64,000 nucleotides of DNA from Psettodes erumei (taxonomy: Eukaryota; Chordata; Actinopteri; Pleuronectiformes; Psettodidae): assembly GCA_016785225.1 (NCBI GenBank), contig JAFBJZ010000772.1, positions 5,055,501-5,119,500 of the forward strand, given 5' to 3'. The notes below the pieces were generated by a model that worked only from the letters and a program-made list of their open reading frames with translations, was not told the DNA's origin and did not search any database. This document shows, in pieces, positions 43,696-53,857 of the stretch; within the stretch, counting starts at the first letter, position 1, and each line of letters starts with the position of its first letter. The translations under genes were made by a program, and so were the position numbers.

Positions 43696-44584
43696 ACAGG
43701 TTTTCATTTGTTTGCATAGCCCCTGCAGAGCAACCCCATTTATTTCTGTAAACCTGGAACATCAAACAGGTACTTTTAGCTATTGTGTACAGCCTGTTCC
43801 CTCTCTAGTGCTGACTGGAATGACAAATGGTTGAGGAGATAAGGGCTCTATTGGCACCAAGGGACCACAACTTCCTGTTGAGAGGCCATTAATTAGGAAA
43901 TCCAAAGTGTGCCTGACTTTAATTCAATGTTTCGTCTTCCATATTAGCTTTTCCTCGCCATGATTTATTTTCATCTGTTCATTTGCTTAGTAATTCATTT
44001 TGATGTTACAACTGCCCTAGTTCCTTTGACTCCTATTTCAGGTGCCACTCTTGTGGGAGTGTGGTTTCCCTGTTCCCTGTGTAGTATTCTTAGCACCAGC
44101 ACAACCATTTGAGGATTTTTTTTTTGGTGGTGATGCAGGGTGGAGGTGGGTGGGGGTGATGGTGGCAGTGTTTGATGGTTGTCAGACATAACTGGTTTGA
44201 TGTCTTGATTTCAAAGATTTTTCTGTCCTCTCACTTCACACAGGGAGAACGTGTTTATATTGAATTATTCATACCCATTCTCACTGTCGAACACAAACGA
44301 TTTCAGGTATCATCCTGGTGGAAATTCATCACAACCCCCCAACCCCATGCTTATGTGTGTGTAGAGAAGGCTGCTCAGTCATTCCTTCCTTTTCGTTCAA
44401 CTAATCCCTCCCCAACCATCTTTCTATTTATCTCTCTGCCATGGCTGAAACCTCACATTCCCAACGGAGGCGACCCAAGTGGCCCCTCAGCCTGTGTGTC
44501 ATTACCGCTGACCAGTAGCCCATCTCTATCTGCCCCTGATCTCCCGACCTCCCTGAGAGGCAGCCAACAGCACACTCCAAAGTG

Positions 44585-44985
44585 TAAGGGGGGAGGGGGC
44601 AAAGGATGACAGTGAGGCGAGAGAGGAGATAGAATGGGAGGGAAAACAAGGGAGTAGGGGGGGTTGAAAAGGTGAGGGGACAGGGAGGGAAAAATGGAGA
44701 GTGAGGAGAAGTGAGAAGATAGAACAACAAGGGCAGGTAGAGCACACAAGGAAAAAAATGGTGAAGGGGTAAAAGAAGAAAATGGGGAGAGGCAGAAGCA
44801 AAAATGGAAAGATGGGGTGCATTGCTGAGAAGGAAATTGATGTCAAGAAAAAAAGCAGGGAGAAAAGGAAGATCAGGAGAATGAGGGTGGGGGCAGAGGA
44901 AAATAGAGAGGGAAGAAAGTCAGAGATCAGATCAGCAAGGGAGGGAGACTCACAAATGGAGAGAGAGAGAGAGAGTTGCTATTTC
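44585..44985. repeat. 400-base polypurine tract
   Basis: The plus strand is predominantly A and G with GGGGGAG, GAAGAA and GAGAGA words, ending in a GA dinucleotide run at 44959-44973. The overlapping open frames on both strands are artefacts of this composition. Confidence 0.8.
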
Positions 44986-44989
44986 AAGA

Positions 44990-47900
44990 CCATACTTACT
45001 GATAATGTCACTCTACTTCAAAGTGCAAAGCGTTCCTGTCATGCTCCTGCATGACTGAGCCCCTGGAGAATTTCTTCATAGATCAGATGATAAAAGGACG
45101 CCTGACAGTTGGGTGTGTGGTGCTCCTGCTCACTCTGTGTGACACATTCTGGGCTGAACTGTGACAAAATACATTCAAGTCTCTGCTTTAATTTTGTCTT
45201 AATCAACTCACCAGCTGCTGACCAGAGCAGGAGCCGGGAGAGATGTTTACTGTACAGCAGGTCCAAGCACAGCACATGGAGCAGGTAAAATTCAGCACAC
45301 TTTAATATCAGCAAAGATTTCTTTACTAAATTACAAGTTCAACACGACACAAATCTACATAACAGAGAAAATAGAACAGAAAAGGAAAATGGCAAATTCT
45401 AAAATACGTCAATACGTCACTGTTTCTTTAAAGTGTGACATGTTAATCACTGGCATTTCATTTACATATCTTAGTGGCTCAGACATCACTGAAGACATCA
45501 GTCATTCAACCTTCAGGCATCACACTCATCAGTGAATCCCTGACTGGCCAAGATTCCTGCATTGTAATGAATTTAAACTCAGCTTGTAGAATGAAACACG
45601 CATCCACCCTGACTAATTGAATATTTAACGAGAATTAATTTTTACTCTGATAACATTATATAGTGTTTTGGAAGCTGCCTGACTCTTGATTAACTACATA
45701 CAGGAAATCAGGAGATGAGATCAGGCTTTTCCCGATTTCATTTCTATCTTAAAGGATTCATGTGTGCAGCTAAACTAGAACACTGATTCTCAATAAGCCT
45801 TCTCCTCTTTTCTAATAAACTGACATTCAATCAATTGCATCCATTTACACAAGGATGACACACACACACACACAGACACAACAACAGATGCTCATCCATT
45901 CTCTGAGCCTTTTCATTTGGTTGTTGGGTGTGCTTTGTGAATCTACAAAGGTGAGAGATACAATACTTTCCTGTGGTTTTGGATCAAAAGACAGCATTCC
46001 ACTAAAATCACAACACTTTTTTTCCAATCTGCATTTAAATTCCCTGTTGACAGTGGATATTTAACAGCATGTCATTTGGGAGCAAGAAAAAGCATTTTAA
46101 CAGGTTACCAGAGAGCTACTTCCAAGTGAAATGCAAAGCAAATTGTTTGCAACTCACACACACTTCCGATCAATGTTTTGTACACATAATTAGTCAGTGG
46201 TATATATTGTAGAAACTAATGCTGCATGATGTATTTATAATTTTTAATAAGCTTATAAGCTAATAAGTGATTGACCTTTCTATCTGATTTGCCTCTAACA
46301 GCACTGCCCTGTTACGATTGGATTCATCTATTAAGATCTGCAGTATTAATTGATACATAAACACAAAGATTTAATTCTTGAACAAAATTGAAGACAGTGA
46401 CAGCTATCACATGTGACAGATGTCAGTGAATCAAAATGTAAAATAGTACTACACTCACGTAAGCCAGAAGAGAACCAAAAACTAGCCAAAAAAAATAGGC
46501 AGCATTGCATTTATATGAAAAGTCAGACCTGTATGTTAAAACCATGAAGGCACTGTTAATATTAACCCTAACTGCAACATACATATAAAATATACTGTTA
46601 TATACACACATATATACAAACATATATGCACATCAAGCCATTTGGGTGAGTTCAGCATTAAATCTGATCATGTAAAAAGATGTTAAAGTTACTAATCCGG
46701 AATAACAGAGCAGACAACAGTTTCTGTCTATGAAGCCCACATCTCAAAACAGATATGGTAAAAGGTGTCATGAGTGTCACAGTCAAGTATAGCAAGTGCT
46801 TTTAAGGCCTTTAGCCAATTAGTGCAAAAGATAATACAAGTTTCTGGACATCAACATGATTTCAGTAAACAAATTATAAATGACAGAGAGTTATTAGGTT
46901 GGCAATATGCCTCACAACAGCTCCTTGTCTGCCTCAATAAAAGTGAGGGTAGGATTTTTATATTTAATGTGCATGTTCAGAGCTCGTACTGTACTGTAAC
47001 AAGAGTCAAAATGTAACACACCAGCCAGCACACCTTCATGAATTTGAATTGTACCCTCCTGTTCTGCTGAAACTTTGATACAGTGAGAAGAGTGGAACAG
47101 AGAAGGTCCAAAACTCTGTGACAGTTATGCTGGCGGAATTTTCAGCTGTCATCAGTGACTCCAAAAATATGGTCTCTGGGGCTGCTGCCAAAACAGTATT
47201 CCCACCAAATTAATTAGAGAAGTTATTTCAACAAATGCACTGTGGTTCTCCACACTTCCACTGAATGTTTTGTATGGTCTCTCAAAATGTTAAACAACAT
47301 CAACAAATGGCTCAGTGGTTGCTTATGTTTATAGAAGGCATCAATATATCAATATGCCTGTTAACACCTCATACTCTTTTATGAAAATTATGGTTGTGTG
47401 TGTGTGTGTGGGGGGGGTCTGACCTCACAATGTAGTCTGAACAAAACTCATGAGGCCTAAAAGTGTAGCTACAAGACATCCCAATGAATTATCAAGGGCA
47501 ACTTACAAAACAGCATGTCCATTGTACATATATTCATATGTACAATGGACAGTAAAACATGTGGGTGCATACAATGCAACAGTTGTCATTTGCAGAAACA
47601 GAGCCAAATTTCTATATGTTAGAATATGTTTATAATTAACACATACTGATTTCTTGATTTGTCTACTGGTTGTTTTGTGTTCCTTCTGTCTTTTTGTGCA
47701 CCATTTTTAGGTTACTGAGATAGTATTTTATTTTATTCCACAATAGCTGGATGCCTCAGCTTTCAGCCTTGACAAGGAAAATAACCTCCTGTTTGTTTTC
47801 CCTCTTTTCTTGCTGTCCTTCTGTCACAGGTCTCATGGTAATTTAGTAGATGATGAGAGGACACCACTCCTCATTCACCTCAAGTGTTTTCCACATGTAC

Positions 47901-48355
47901 GCCACTGTGTACTATGGCTTTTTATTCCTATGTGACGATGAGAAAATGTTCACGTAGGAATAGAAGCCATTTTACATGTGGTGAGAAAGCAACAAGACAG
48001 AAGCATCACAGAAGCGAGAGCTCCTTGCCGCCTGCTCGACTTCGCTCGTAGAGACCGGCATATGTTTGGATGAATGTTGCTGTCTTCTGCTGAATGTTTC
48101 CCTGTAGTAAAGACACATTTATGCTCATCTTTCAAATGATGAGTGATCTCACTGAAGTGCTGATCTGAGGACAGCAGAAAAAAAATGAAGTCAGACTTTG
48201 TTGTATGTGCACCTGTTTTTGCCTCCAGGCGCAAGCTGCTTCCACTGCTCCTAGTGTTTGATGCATGTGGTGACAGCTGCAGTCCGCAGGGATGGAAGTG
48301 GGAACATTTGCAAAACATGTCAGGAGACAAAGGAAGAAAAGAGCAAGGATAGACC
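44990..48355. other. gene-free intergenic DNA
   Basis: AT-rich and without supported exons. It contains a perfect 16-bp hairpin (47516-47551), a short TA-rich run near 46598-46625 and a TG run plus G run near 47395-47417. Part of it could be distal 3' UTR of the znf469-like gene. Confidence 0.4.
47516..47551. other. perfect 16-bp hairpin
   Basis: TGTCCATTGTACATAT (47516-47531) and its exact reverse complement (47536-47551) flank an ATTC loop. It could be a cruciform-prone site or the remains of a small inverted-repeat element. Confidence 0.85.
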
Positions 48356-48359
48356 AATA

Positions 48360-49447
48360 CAGATCTTTAATAACCAACTATAAAAGAGGCACTTAGTGAA
48401 CCACTTTACAACTTGCAAGAGGCACTGCATTTCCCTTTCTTCTCTGATTCTTTTTGCACATTATTAAAATAAAACTTTGACATGAAGCATTACACCAAAC
48501 AATAATCTACCTACAATATTATACAATATAAGATACATACAGTATAAACAAGATAAAGCACCTTTGTTGTCCTAGTAAATACTATTCATAATTAAACAGT
48601 TGGAGTTACAGACACAGATGATTGAGTTTGTGATTTGTGTGTGGTATTATCAGTGCATGGGAAGAACTCTGAATACAGGTCTTGGGACTGTGACGTCCTT
48701 GTATGCACCTGAGTTTATACATTGGAAGCTTTCCTAATTTTGTGTTCTATCAGTCTGCATATGAAGCACTTGGATGGTTTACACAGTATCTTTAATAAAC
48801 AACAGAGAACCAGTAAAAATCAGTTGGATGAATGTACTGTAACTGCTACAGATCTTGTGTTCCCTTCCGAGGAAATTAGCATTCACATTACAATAAAACA
48901 CAATGTAGCACCAGGTGACGTTTATACAAAAGGCTAAAATGATCAATTTCAATGCAGTACAGTAAAGTTAAAAAATAATACAAAATTAATATGTTGGAAG
49001 TATGTACGAAAGGTGCACAGACAAAAGTCCAGGTCAGTTATGACGTCATTTGCAAAAAGACTTTAAACTGATAAAATCATATTATGAATGCAAAATGAAC
49101 ATGCATTTCTTAGGAGAACACATTTTACTGTATTTTCAAGTATTCTTTTTTCTGTCCTTTAGGTAAATGAAATATAATCTCTGAAATTGATAATATCCAA
49201 CAAAGGAAAAGCAGAAAAAAGTCCAATGATTTTTTTCCCAATAGCATATTCATTTTTGACCCAAAATTCATATCTGCCATTCATCCTCACATTTGTGTAA
49301 TAACAACACATGTACAGAAAACATAAAGTGACTATGTTAAGTATTTAAAGATAGCATTTCACAGAAAAGAGCTGTGCAATCTCATTCACCATAATGAATT
49401 GGCTTAAACATTTACAGTCTCTTATTCACAGATCCCTCAAACCCCGC
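48360..49447 (-). other. putative 3' UTR of the znf469-like gene
   Basis: Follows the stop codon at 49448-49450. It is AT-rich and non-coding. Minus-strand ATTAAA poly(A)-like signals occur near 48791 and 48366, and no minus-strand AATAAA was found nearer. The end point is a guess between these. Confidence 0.4.
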
Positions 49448-52400
49448 TCAGTTAATAGATTCTGATGTGTCCTTCCTTAAAGGAATCTTGAAGCTAGTGA
49501 GTTTTTGGCCAAACAGCTGGCTTAAGAGGTGGTTCTGGGACTCTGCTGTCCGATAGGAATGGCTCTCCATTGACCTAACCCCCATCTTTGGCCTAGATTT
49601 ATTCAAAGAGTTGTTCATGGGAACTGAAGACACTTTAGAAATAGGGGGATGCAAAGACCGCCCCAGAGGTCCCTTTTTGGCTTTATAATCCCCGTTTAGA
49701 GGGTTAACAATCTCAGCTTTCTTTGGAGTACAGCTTTCGAGCAAAGTTCGCTTGGACTGCAAACCCAAGTTTGAAGTCTTGCACTTGGAAACTATCTTGT
49801 TGCTCACAACATCATCCCGCACCGAGGACAGGACAGGGTACTCGCTGGGTCCATCTGACTTCCTCTGCAGGGAGAGATTTGCACACTTGCTGGGGCGAAA
49901 CTTCTTTTTGGCCCTCGAGTCAACACCAAAGTTCTCTTGTGTGGCTGGAGAGGAAACCCTTTGTAGGCTGTGGGGGGATTTCATGTCCTTCCTCTTTTTT
50001 TGTAGTCTCAGGGAGTCCTTGTCCTCGTTTGAGACAGATGTGCTGAGGGAGACTTTGGAGTGGAGGGCTGGTGTTGATTCGGGAGCCTTTGTACTGCTAG
50101 CTGTAGTTTTAATGTTGTCATTTGTTTTGGCAGCTTTGTCTTTCATCTGACTGCTACCTTCTTGCTCAGCACAATGAGATAAAGTTTGCTGTTTGCTGTC
50201 ATTATGAGAAGCTTTTGACACGTGCTGCCACTGCTCATCGTCCCTCTGCTGGTCCATCACGTCAACAGCTAATTCATGCTTTGCTGACTCAGGTGTCTTT
50301 GAAATGATTTGATTTTCTCTGACAAAAGAGTCTTCACCAGGTGGAAGCAAATCAGTTTTTTCCTCAGTCTCAGCTGTATGACTGTCAGCCAAGCCTTCTT
50401 TAGCTCTAACAACCTCCTCCCCCATGCTACAGCTCTCTTTCAATGCTGACCACGAGGTTGCTTCTGACCTAATGCAGATTGACTCATTCTCCTCTTTCAC
50501 GTCACATGGTTCAGTGATTGTTTTTCCTTGACCGTCTTTATCAGAATTAGGTGAGGGAGTTGGGTCAATTTCCTCTTTCTTGGGTGAAGCAGACTCTGAC
50601 GAGCCCATGTGAATACATTTCTCAAGCTCTACAAGTAGTTCAGAGTAGTCCTCAACCTCGTCCTCAGTCTTCACATTTGCATTGTTTGTGTCACTGTGGT
50701 ATTCAACTGCGATGGTCTGCGTGGAGTCATCTGCCGTGGACACAGAGGGTTTTGAAGACTGTCTTTCAGAGTTTTGATTTAAGTGCAGTGAGCTCACACT
50801 AGCAATGCCACTGTCAGAGCTACTTTCCTGCAGACTGTCAGAGAGAATTCGTCGCTTCTTACTTGCAGGCGAATCACATTCATCTTCTTTGGACGCAGCT
50901 GCTTTGACAGGCCTGAGAACACCTCGGAATTTGAAAATTTTGTTCCCCCCAGACAGGTGTTTTTCCATGTGACGATCAAACTGCTCCTTCTTAGAGAAGG
51001 TGTAGTTGCAGGTACTGCAGATAAAGGATTTTTTAATCACATGCATGACATCAGCGCAAAGCTCACAGGTGTAGAGTGTGGTGTGTTTTGAATCCAGCTC
51101 GTCCACCTCCTCATGCGCTCTCTTTAGGTGGTCTTTAAGTGCTCGTGCTTCCAGATAAGAGACAGGGCATTTGTGACACAGGAAAATCTTTTCCAGATTG
51201 TGAACCACTAAATGTCTCTGGAGTTTGAATGGCTTGGGGAATTGTTTCCCACAGTGGTGGCAGTCTCTTGACGGGTCTTTGCAGTTGGGATGCATCTCCA
51301 CACTTTTAGGTGTCTCCGTGTTGTGGAGAACCTCAAGCGGGGTTAATGCACTCTGCTTCCCGTTCCCTCCACTGCTGCTTTTAGATTTGTGAACCTTTGG
51401 CTCAGCCCCCTCAGAGGGTTTCCCCTCTCCCGTGGCGCTGTCTGCAGCAACAGACTTTTCCTGCTCTTTAGCGGCATTGCTGGATTCTCTGATGGCTTTG
51501 CTGGGGCGTTGCTGCATGATCGAGGTGATGAAGTTCTTCACAGCTGTCTCCTGCATAAAGCAGCCTGGGATGTCTAATATAGAACCATGAGTCTGACCCC
51601 TCCGAGCAAACTGAGTGGCATGCTCTCGTAAATGTTCATTGTACATCCACACATCTGATATCTCCTTCAAGCACATGCCACAGGTCCAGATACCTGTTTT
51701 GTTCTTGGCATGTTTCTCTCTCAGATGGTCTCTTAGTTGCTCCCTGGAGCTGAATTTGCGCTGCACACACATGTAGCAGGTCGGAGGTGGAGAGGGGTTG
51801 TGGGATAACTTGTGAAAGTTCAGCTCACCAAGGGTGAGGAACCAAGTGAAGCACACCTTACACTTGTACTGCTTATCTTTGACCTTTATTCCACCATCTT
51901 GCCGCTTCCTGCCTCGGCGCTCTGTTACTTTCTTGGACTTTTCATCATCTCTGTCCACCACATCAACAGCTGCAATACTAGGAGACACTGAGATATCATT
52001 ATTAGAGTCAAAGAACTGAATCTCAGGAAGCTGAAATGTGGTATTGATGTTTTGGATGTCAATACTATGGAAGGACTGGACACTCTCTGTGACACACGGC
52101 TCCACAGGATAAGGGACAGCAGGCAGAGGAAGAGGACAAGGTGTGGTTGGCACGTCGGGCTTACAGGTGTTGGGGTCAGAAGTCACTGTCGTGCCTGCGT
52201 CAAAGCCAGTGAAGTCAGCGGAGTCAGCCCATTCAATTGAGGATTTATCAATCGTGCTCTCAAGTGGATTCAAGAGATTGCTGCCAAGCTCTTTCATAAC
52301 CTCGTGAACATCCTCCTGATCACTTTGCTTGACATCCGACGATGGCTTGGCATCAGCTTTCAATGTGCTGTTATGGCACATATTCAACATGATGGCATCG

Positions 52401-53857
52401 TCAATAGATATTGTCTCGTATTCACAGCGGTTAGTTTGATTGTCAGCAAATGTCTGCTCTGCTTGGCTTCCGACGTACTGATCTTTATTTTGCATGAAGG
52501 TTTCTGAAGGAGGGTAATCCTGAGTCACGCTTGAGTCAGGCAACAGCTTCTGTCTTTTGTTTCTTTTGCTGTACACCCGGGGGCACTTTTTCCTTTTTGC
52601 CTCCTCGTCCCTTGGGAACAGCTGTGAGAATGTGGTGTCGTCGTCGAGTAAGGCCTTCAGATCTGAGCTTATGCCAGGAGGGCTGAGAGGGGAAGAATTC
52701 AAATAGGAGAGAGGATGTAACTCGTCTGATGGGCCACTGCTGTTCTCACATTTGATCTCGACTGCCACTTTTCCAAGAATCTCCTTGGCTAGGCTCTCTT
52801 CTGAACCTTTCTGTTCAGCCATCTCCTCCACAGAACAAAGGGTCTTTCTGGAATCATCACATTGTCCAATCACATCCCTGTCTACACATACAGAATTGTC
52901 CACATTATTATCTGTACATACACCCCCATTTGCCAGTTCTGTCATGCTTGTACATTTCATTTCCTCTGCATCAGTGATTTGATTTAGCTCTACATTTTCA
53001 TTAAGTACACTTGTCTCTTTTGTTGGAGGTTGGGATGGACTGTCAAAGCCAGAGTCTGAGGTGGCAGGGTGAGGGAATTCCTCTGTTCCAGTAACAGCTC
53101 TCTCTTTGACATTCACCTGGTCCTCGGGAGAACTGGGGTGCCCTTGTAGTCTGCTGCTTTTGAATTCAGGAGTTATAGCTTGAAGGATGTCTGTTTTTAA
53201 TATATTTAGAATCTCGTCAGAGAAAGGGTCGGGCTTCACGTTTACGTCACTGTTTTTGTTCTTTCTAGCTTTGCTGTTCTTCCTTACTTTTGTTGGCAGC
53301 AGAGTGTTTTGATGGGCTATTTCATCCGCTGCCAGTACACTTGTCTCACTTGCCATTTCCTCCAGGACTGACTCCGTCTCTGCTGCTTTAGATATGCGAG
53401 AACTGCTAGTCTCAGGCAGCCCATCTATTTTTGTTGGGTAACAGGTCTGTGAATCATCTTTATGTTCTTTCTCTGTAGTTTGTGATGCTTCATAAATAAG
53501 CATATTCCCCTGAAGGTTTGATGTTGTGCTCTGTGGGCCAATGTGTTTTTCAGCTCTGACCAAATGTTTCATGGCCTTGTGTCTCTTTAACCCTGGCACG
53601 GTCCTGAAACACATGAAGCAGATTTCACAGAGCACTTTCCCCTGTTGACTGTTGCTCTGTGTCTCTTTTTGTGATATTTCCTTCTGTACCTGGTCTGTAA
53701 CTGAACACTGGCCAGTCTCCATTGTTGGTTGCTTCACTGATGGTTCTGGTGGAAGAGGCATTTGTTCGTTTTCACAGACAATGAGTGGCCTAGGAGTGGG
53801 AAGAACATCTGAAGTGTCTTTTCTGAGAAGTGCACTGTCCTCAGCAGAAGCCGCCTT
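49448..53857 (-). CDS. znf469: ZNF469-like giant zinc-finger protein, C-terminal part
   Basis: This frame is open from 53866 and overlaps the end of the N-terminal frame; its first ATG is at 53761. It carries the zinc fingers. In joined numbering they are CEICFMCFRTVPGLKRHK (about 2584), YKCKVCFTWFLTLGELNFH (3169), CYMCVQRKFSSREQLRDH (3200), WTCGMCLKEISDVWMYNEH (3230), CHHCGKQFPKPFKLQRH (3370), CHKCPVSYLEARALKDH (3399) and CSTCNYTFSKKEQFDRH (3454). A basic tail ends at TGA 49450-49448. Clustered irregular fingers late in a very long disordered protein are characteristic of ZNF469, a presumed nuclear DNA-binding regulator. It has no separate promoter or splice acceptor of its own, so it is best read as the continuation of the same gene. 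A tiny intron, sequencing error, true mutation or translational frameshift could each explain the break. Confidence 0.8.
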   Translation of the reverse strand, partial: KAASAEDSALLRKDTSDVLPTPRPLIVCENEQMPLPPEPSVKQPTMETGQCSVTDQVQKEISQKETQSNSQQGKVLCEICFMCFRTVPGLKRHKAMKHLVRAEKHIGPQSTTSNLQGNMLIYEASQTTEKEHKDDSQTCYPTKIDGLPETSSSRISKAAETESVLEEMASETSVLAADEIAHQNTLLPTKVRKNSKARKNKNSDVNVKPDPFSDEILNILKTDILQAITPEFKSSRLQGHPSSPEDQVNVKERAVTGTEEFPHPATSDSGFDSPSQPPTKETSVLNENVELNQITDAEEMKCTSMTELANGGVCTDNNVDNSVCVDRDVIGQCDDSRKTLCSVEEMAEQKGSEESLAKEILGKVAVEIKCENSSGPSDELHPLSYLNSSPLSPPGISSDLKALLDDDTTFSQLFPRDEEAKRKKCPRVYSKRNKRQKLLPDSSVTQDYPPSETFMQNKDQYVGSQAEQTFADNQTNRCEYETISIDDAIMLNMCHNSTLKADAKPSSDVKQSDQEDVHEVMKELGSNLLNPLESTIDKSSIEWADSADFTGFDAGTTVTSDPNTCKPDVPTTPCPLPLPAVPYPVEPCVTESVQSFHSIDIQNINTTFQLPEIQFFDSNNDISVSPSIAAVDVVDRDDEKSKKVTERRGRKRQDGGIKVKDKQYKCKVCFTWFLTLGELNFHKLSHNPSPPPTCYMCVQRKFSSREQLRDHLREKHAKNKTGIWTCGMCLKEISDVWMYNEHLREHATQFARRGQTHGSILDIPGCFMQETAVKNFITSIMQQRPSKAIRESSNAAKEQEKSVAADSATGEGKPSEGAEPKVHKSKSSSGGNGKQSALTPLEVLHNTETPKSVEMHPNCKDPSRDCHHCGKQFPKPFKLQRHLVVHNLEKIFLCHKCPVSYLEARALKDHLKRAHEEVDELDSKHTTLYTCELCADVMHVIKKSFICSTCNYTFSKKEQFDRHMEKHLSGGNKIFKFRGVLRPVKAAASKEDECDSPASKKRRILSDSLQESSSDSGIASVSSLHLNQNSERQSSKPSVSTADDSTQTIAVEYHSDTNNANVKTEDEVEDYSELLVELEKCIHMGSSESASPKKEEIDPTPSPNSDKDGQGKTITEPCDVKEENESICIRSEATSWSALKESCSMGEEVVRAKEGLADSHTAETEEKTDLLPPGEDSFVRENQIISKTPESAKHELAVDVMDQQRDDEQWQHVSKASHNDSKQQTLSHCAEQEGSSQMKDKAAKTNDNIKTTASSTKAPESTPALHSKVSLSTSVSNEDKDSLRLQKKRKDMKSPHSLQRVSSPATQENFGVDSRAKKKFRPSKCANLSLQRKSDGPSEYPVLSSVRDDVVSNKIVSKCKTSNLGLQSKRTLLESCTPKKAEIVNPLNGDYKAKKGPLGRSLHPPISKVSSVPMNNSLNKSRPKMGVRSMESHSYRTAESQNHLLSQLFGQKLTSFKIPLRKDTSESIN

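Larger units (their letters stand above)
41820..44580. other. gene-free intergenic DNA with microsatellites
   Basis: Besides the (AC)n repeats at 42264 and 43663, the G-rich tract at 43200 and a weak CTCF-like CCACAGGGGGCCAG at 42802-42815, no gene or exon was recognised on either strand. Confidence 0.45.

Noticed and set aside
44428..44846. Overlapping minus-strand Pro/Ser/Leu-rich frames
   Set aside because: They are translations of the polypurine tract in several frames at once, which a real gene would not show.
30100..48355. Search for exons of the genes that follow KRAS in mammals (ETFRF1, DNAI7, IRAG2)
   Set aside because: No recognisable peptide fragments from these proteins were found on either strand.
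49723..50150. Plus-strand open frames of 107-132 codons opposite the znf469-like gene
   Set aside because: They are antisense shadows of a long, codon-biased frame and show no recognisable domain or splice structure.
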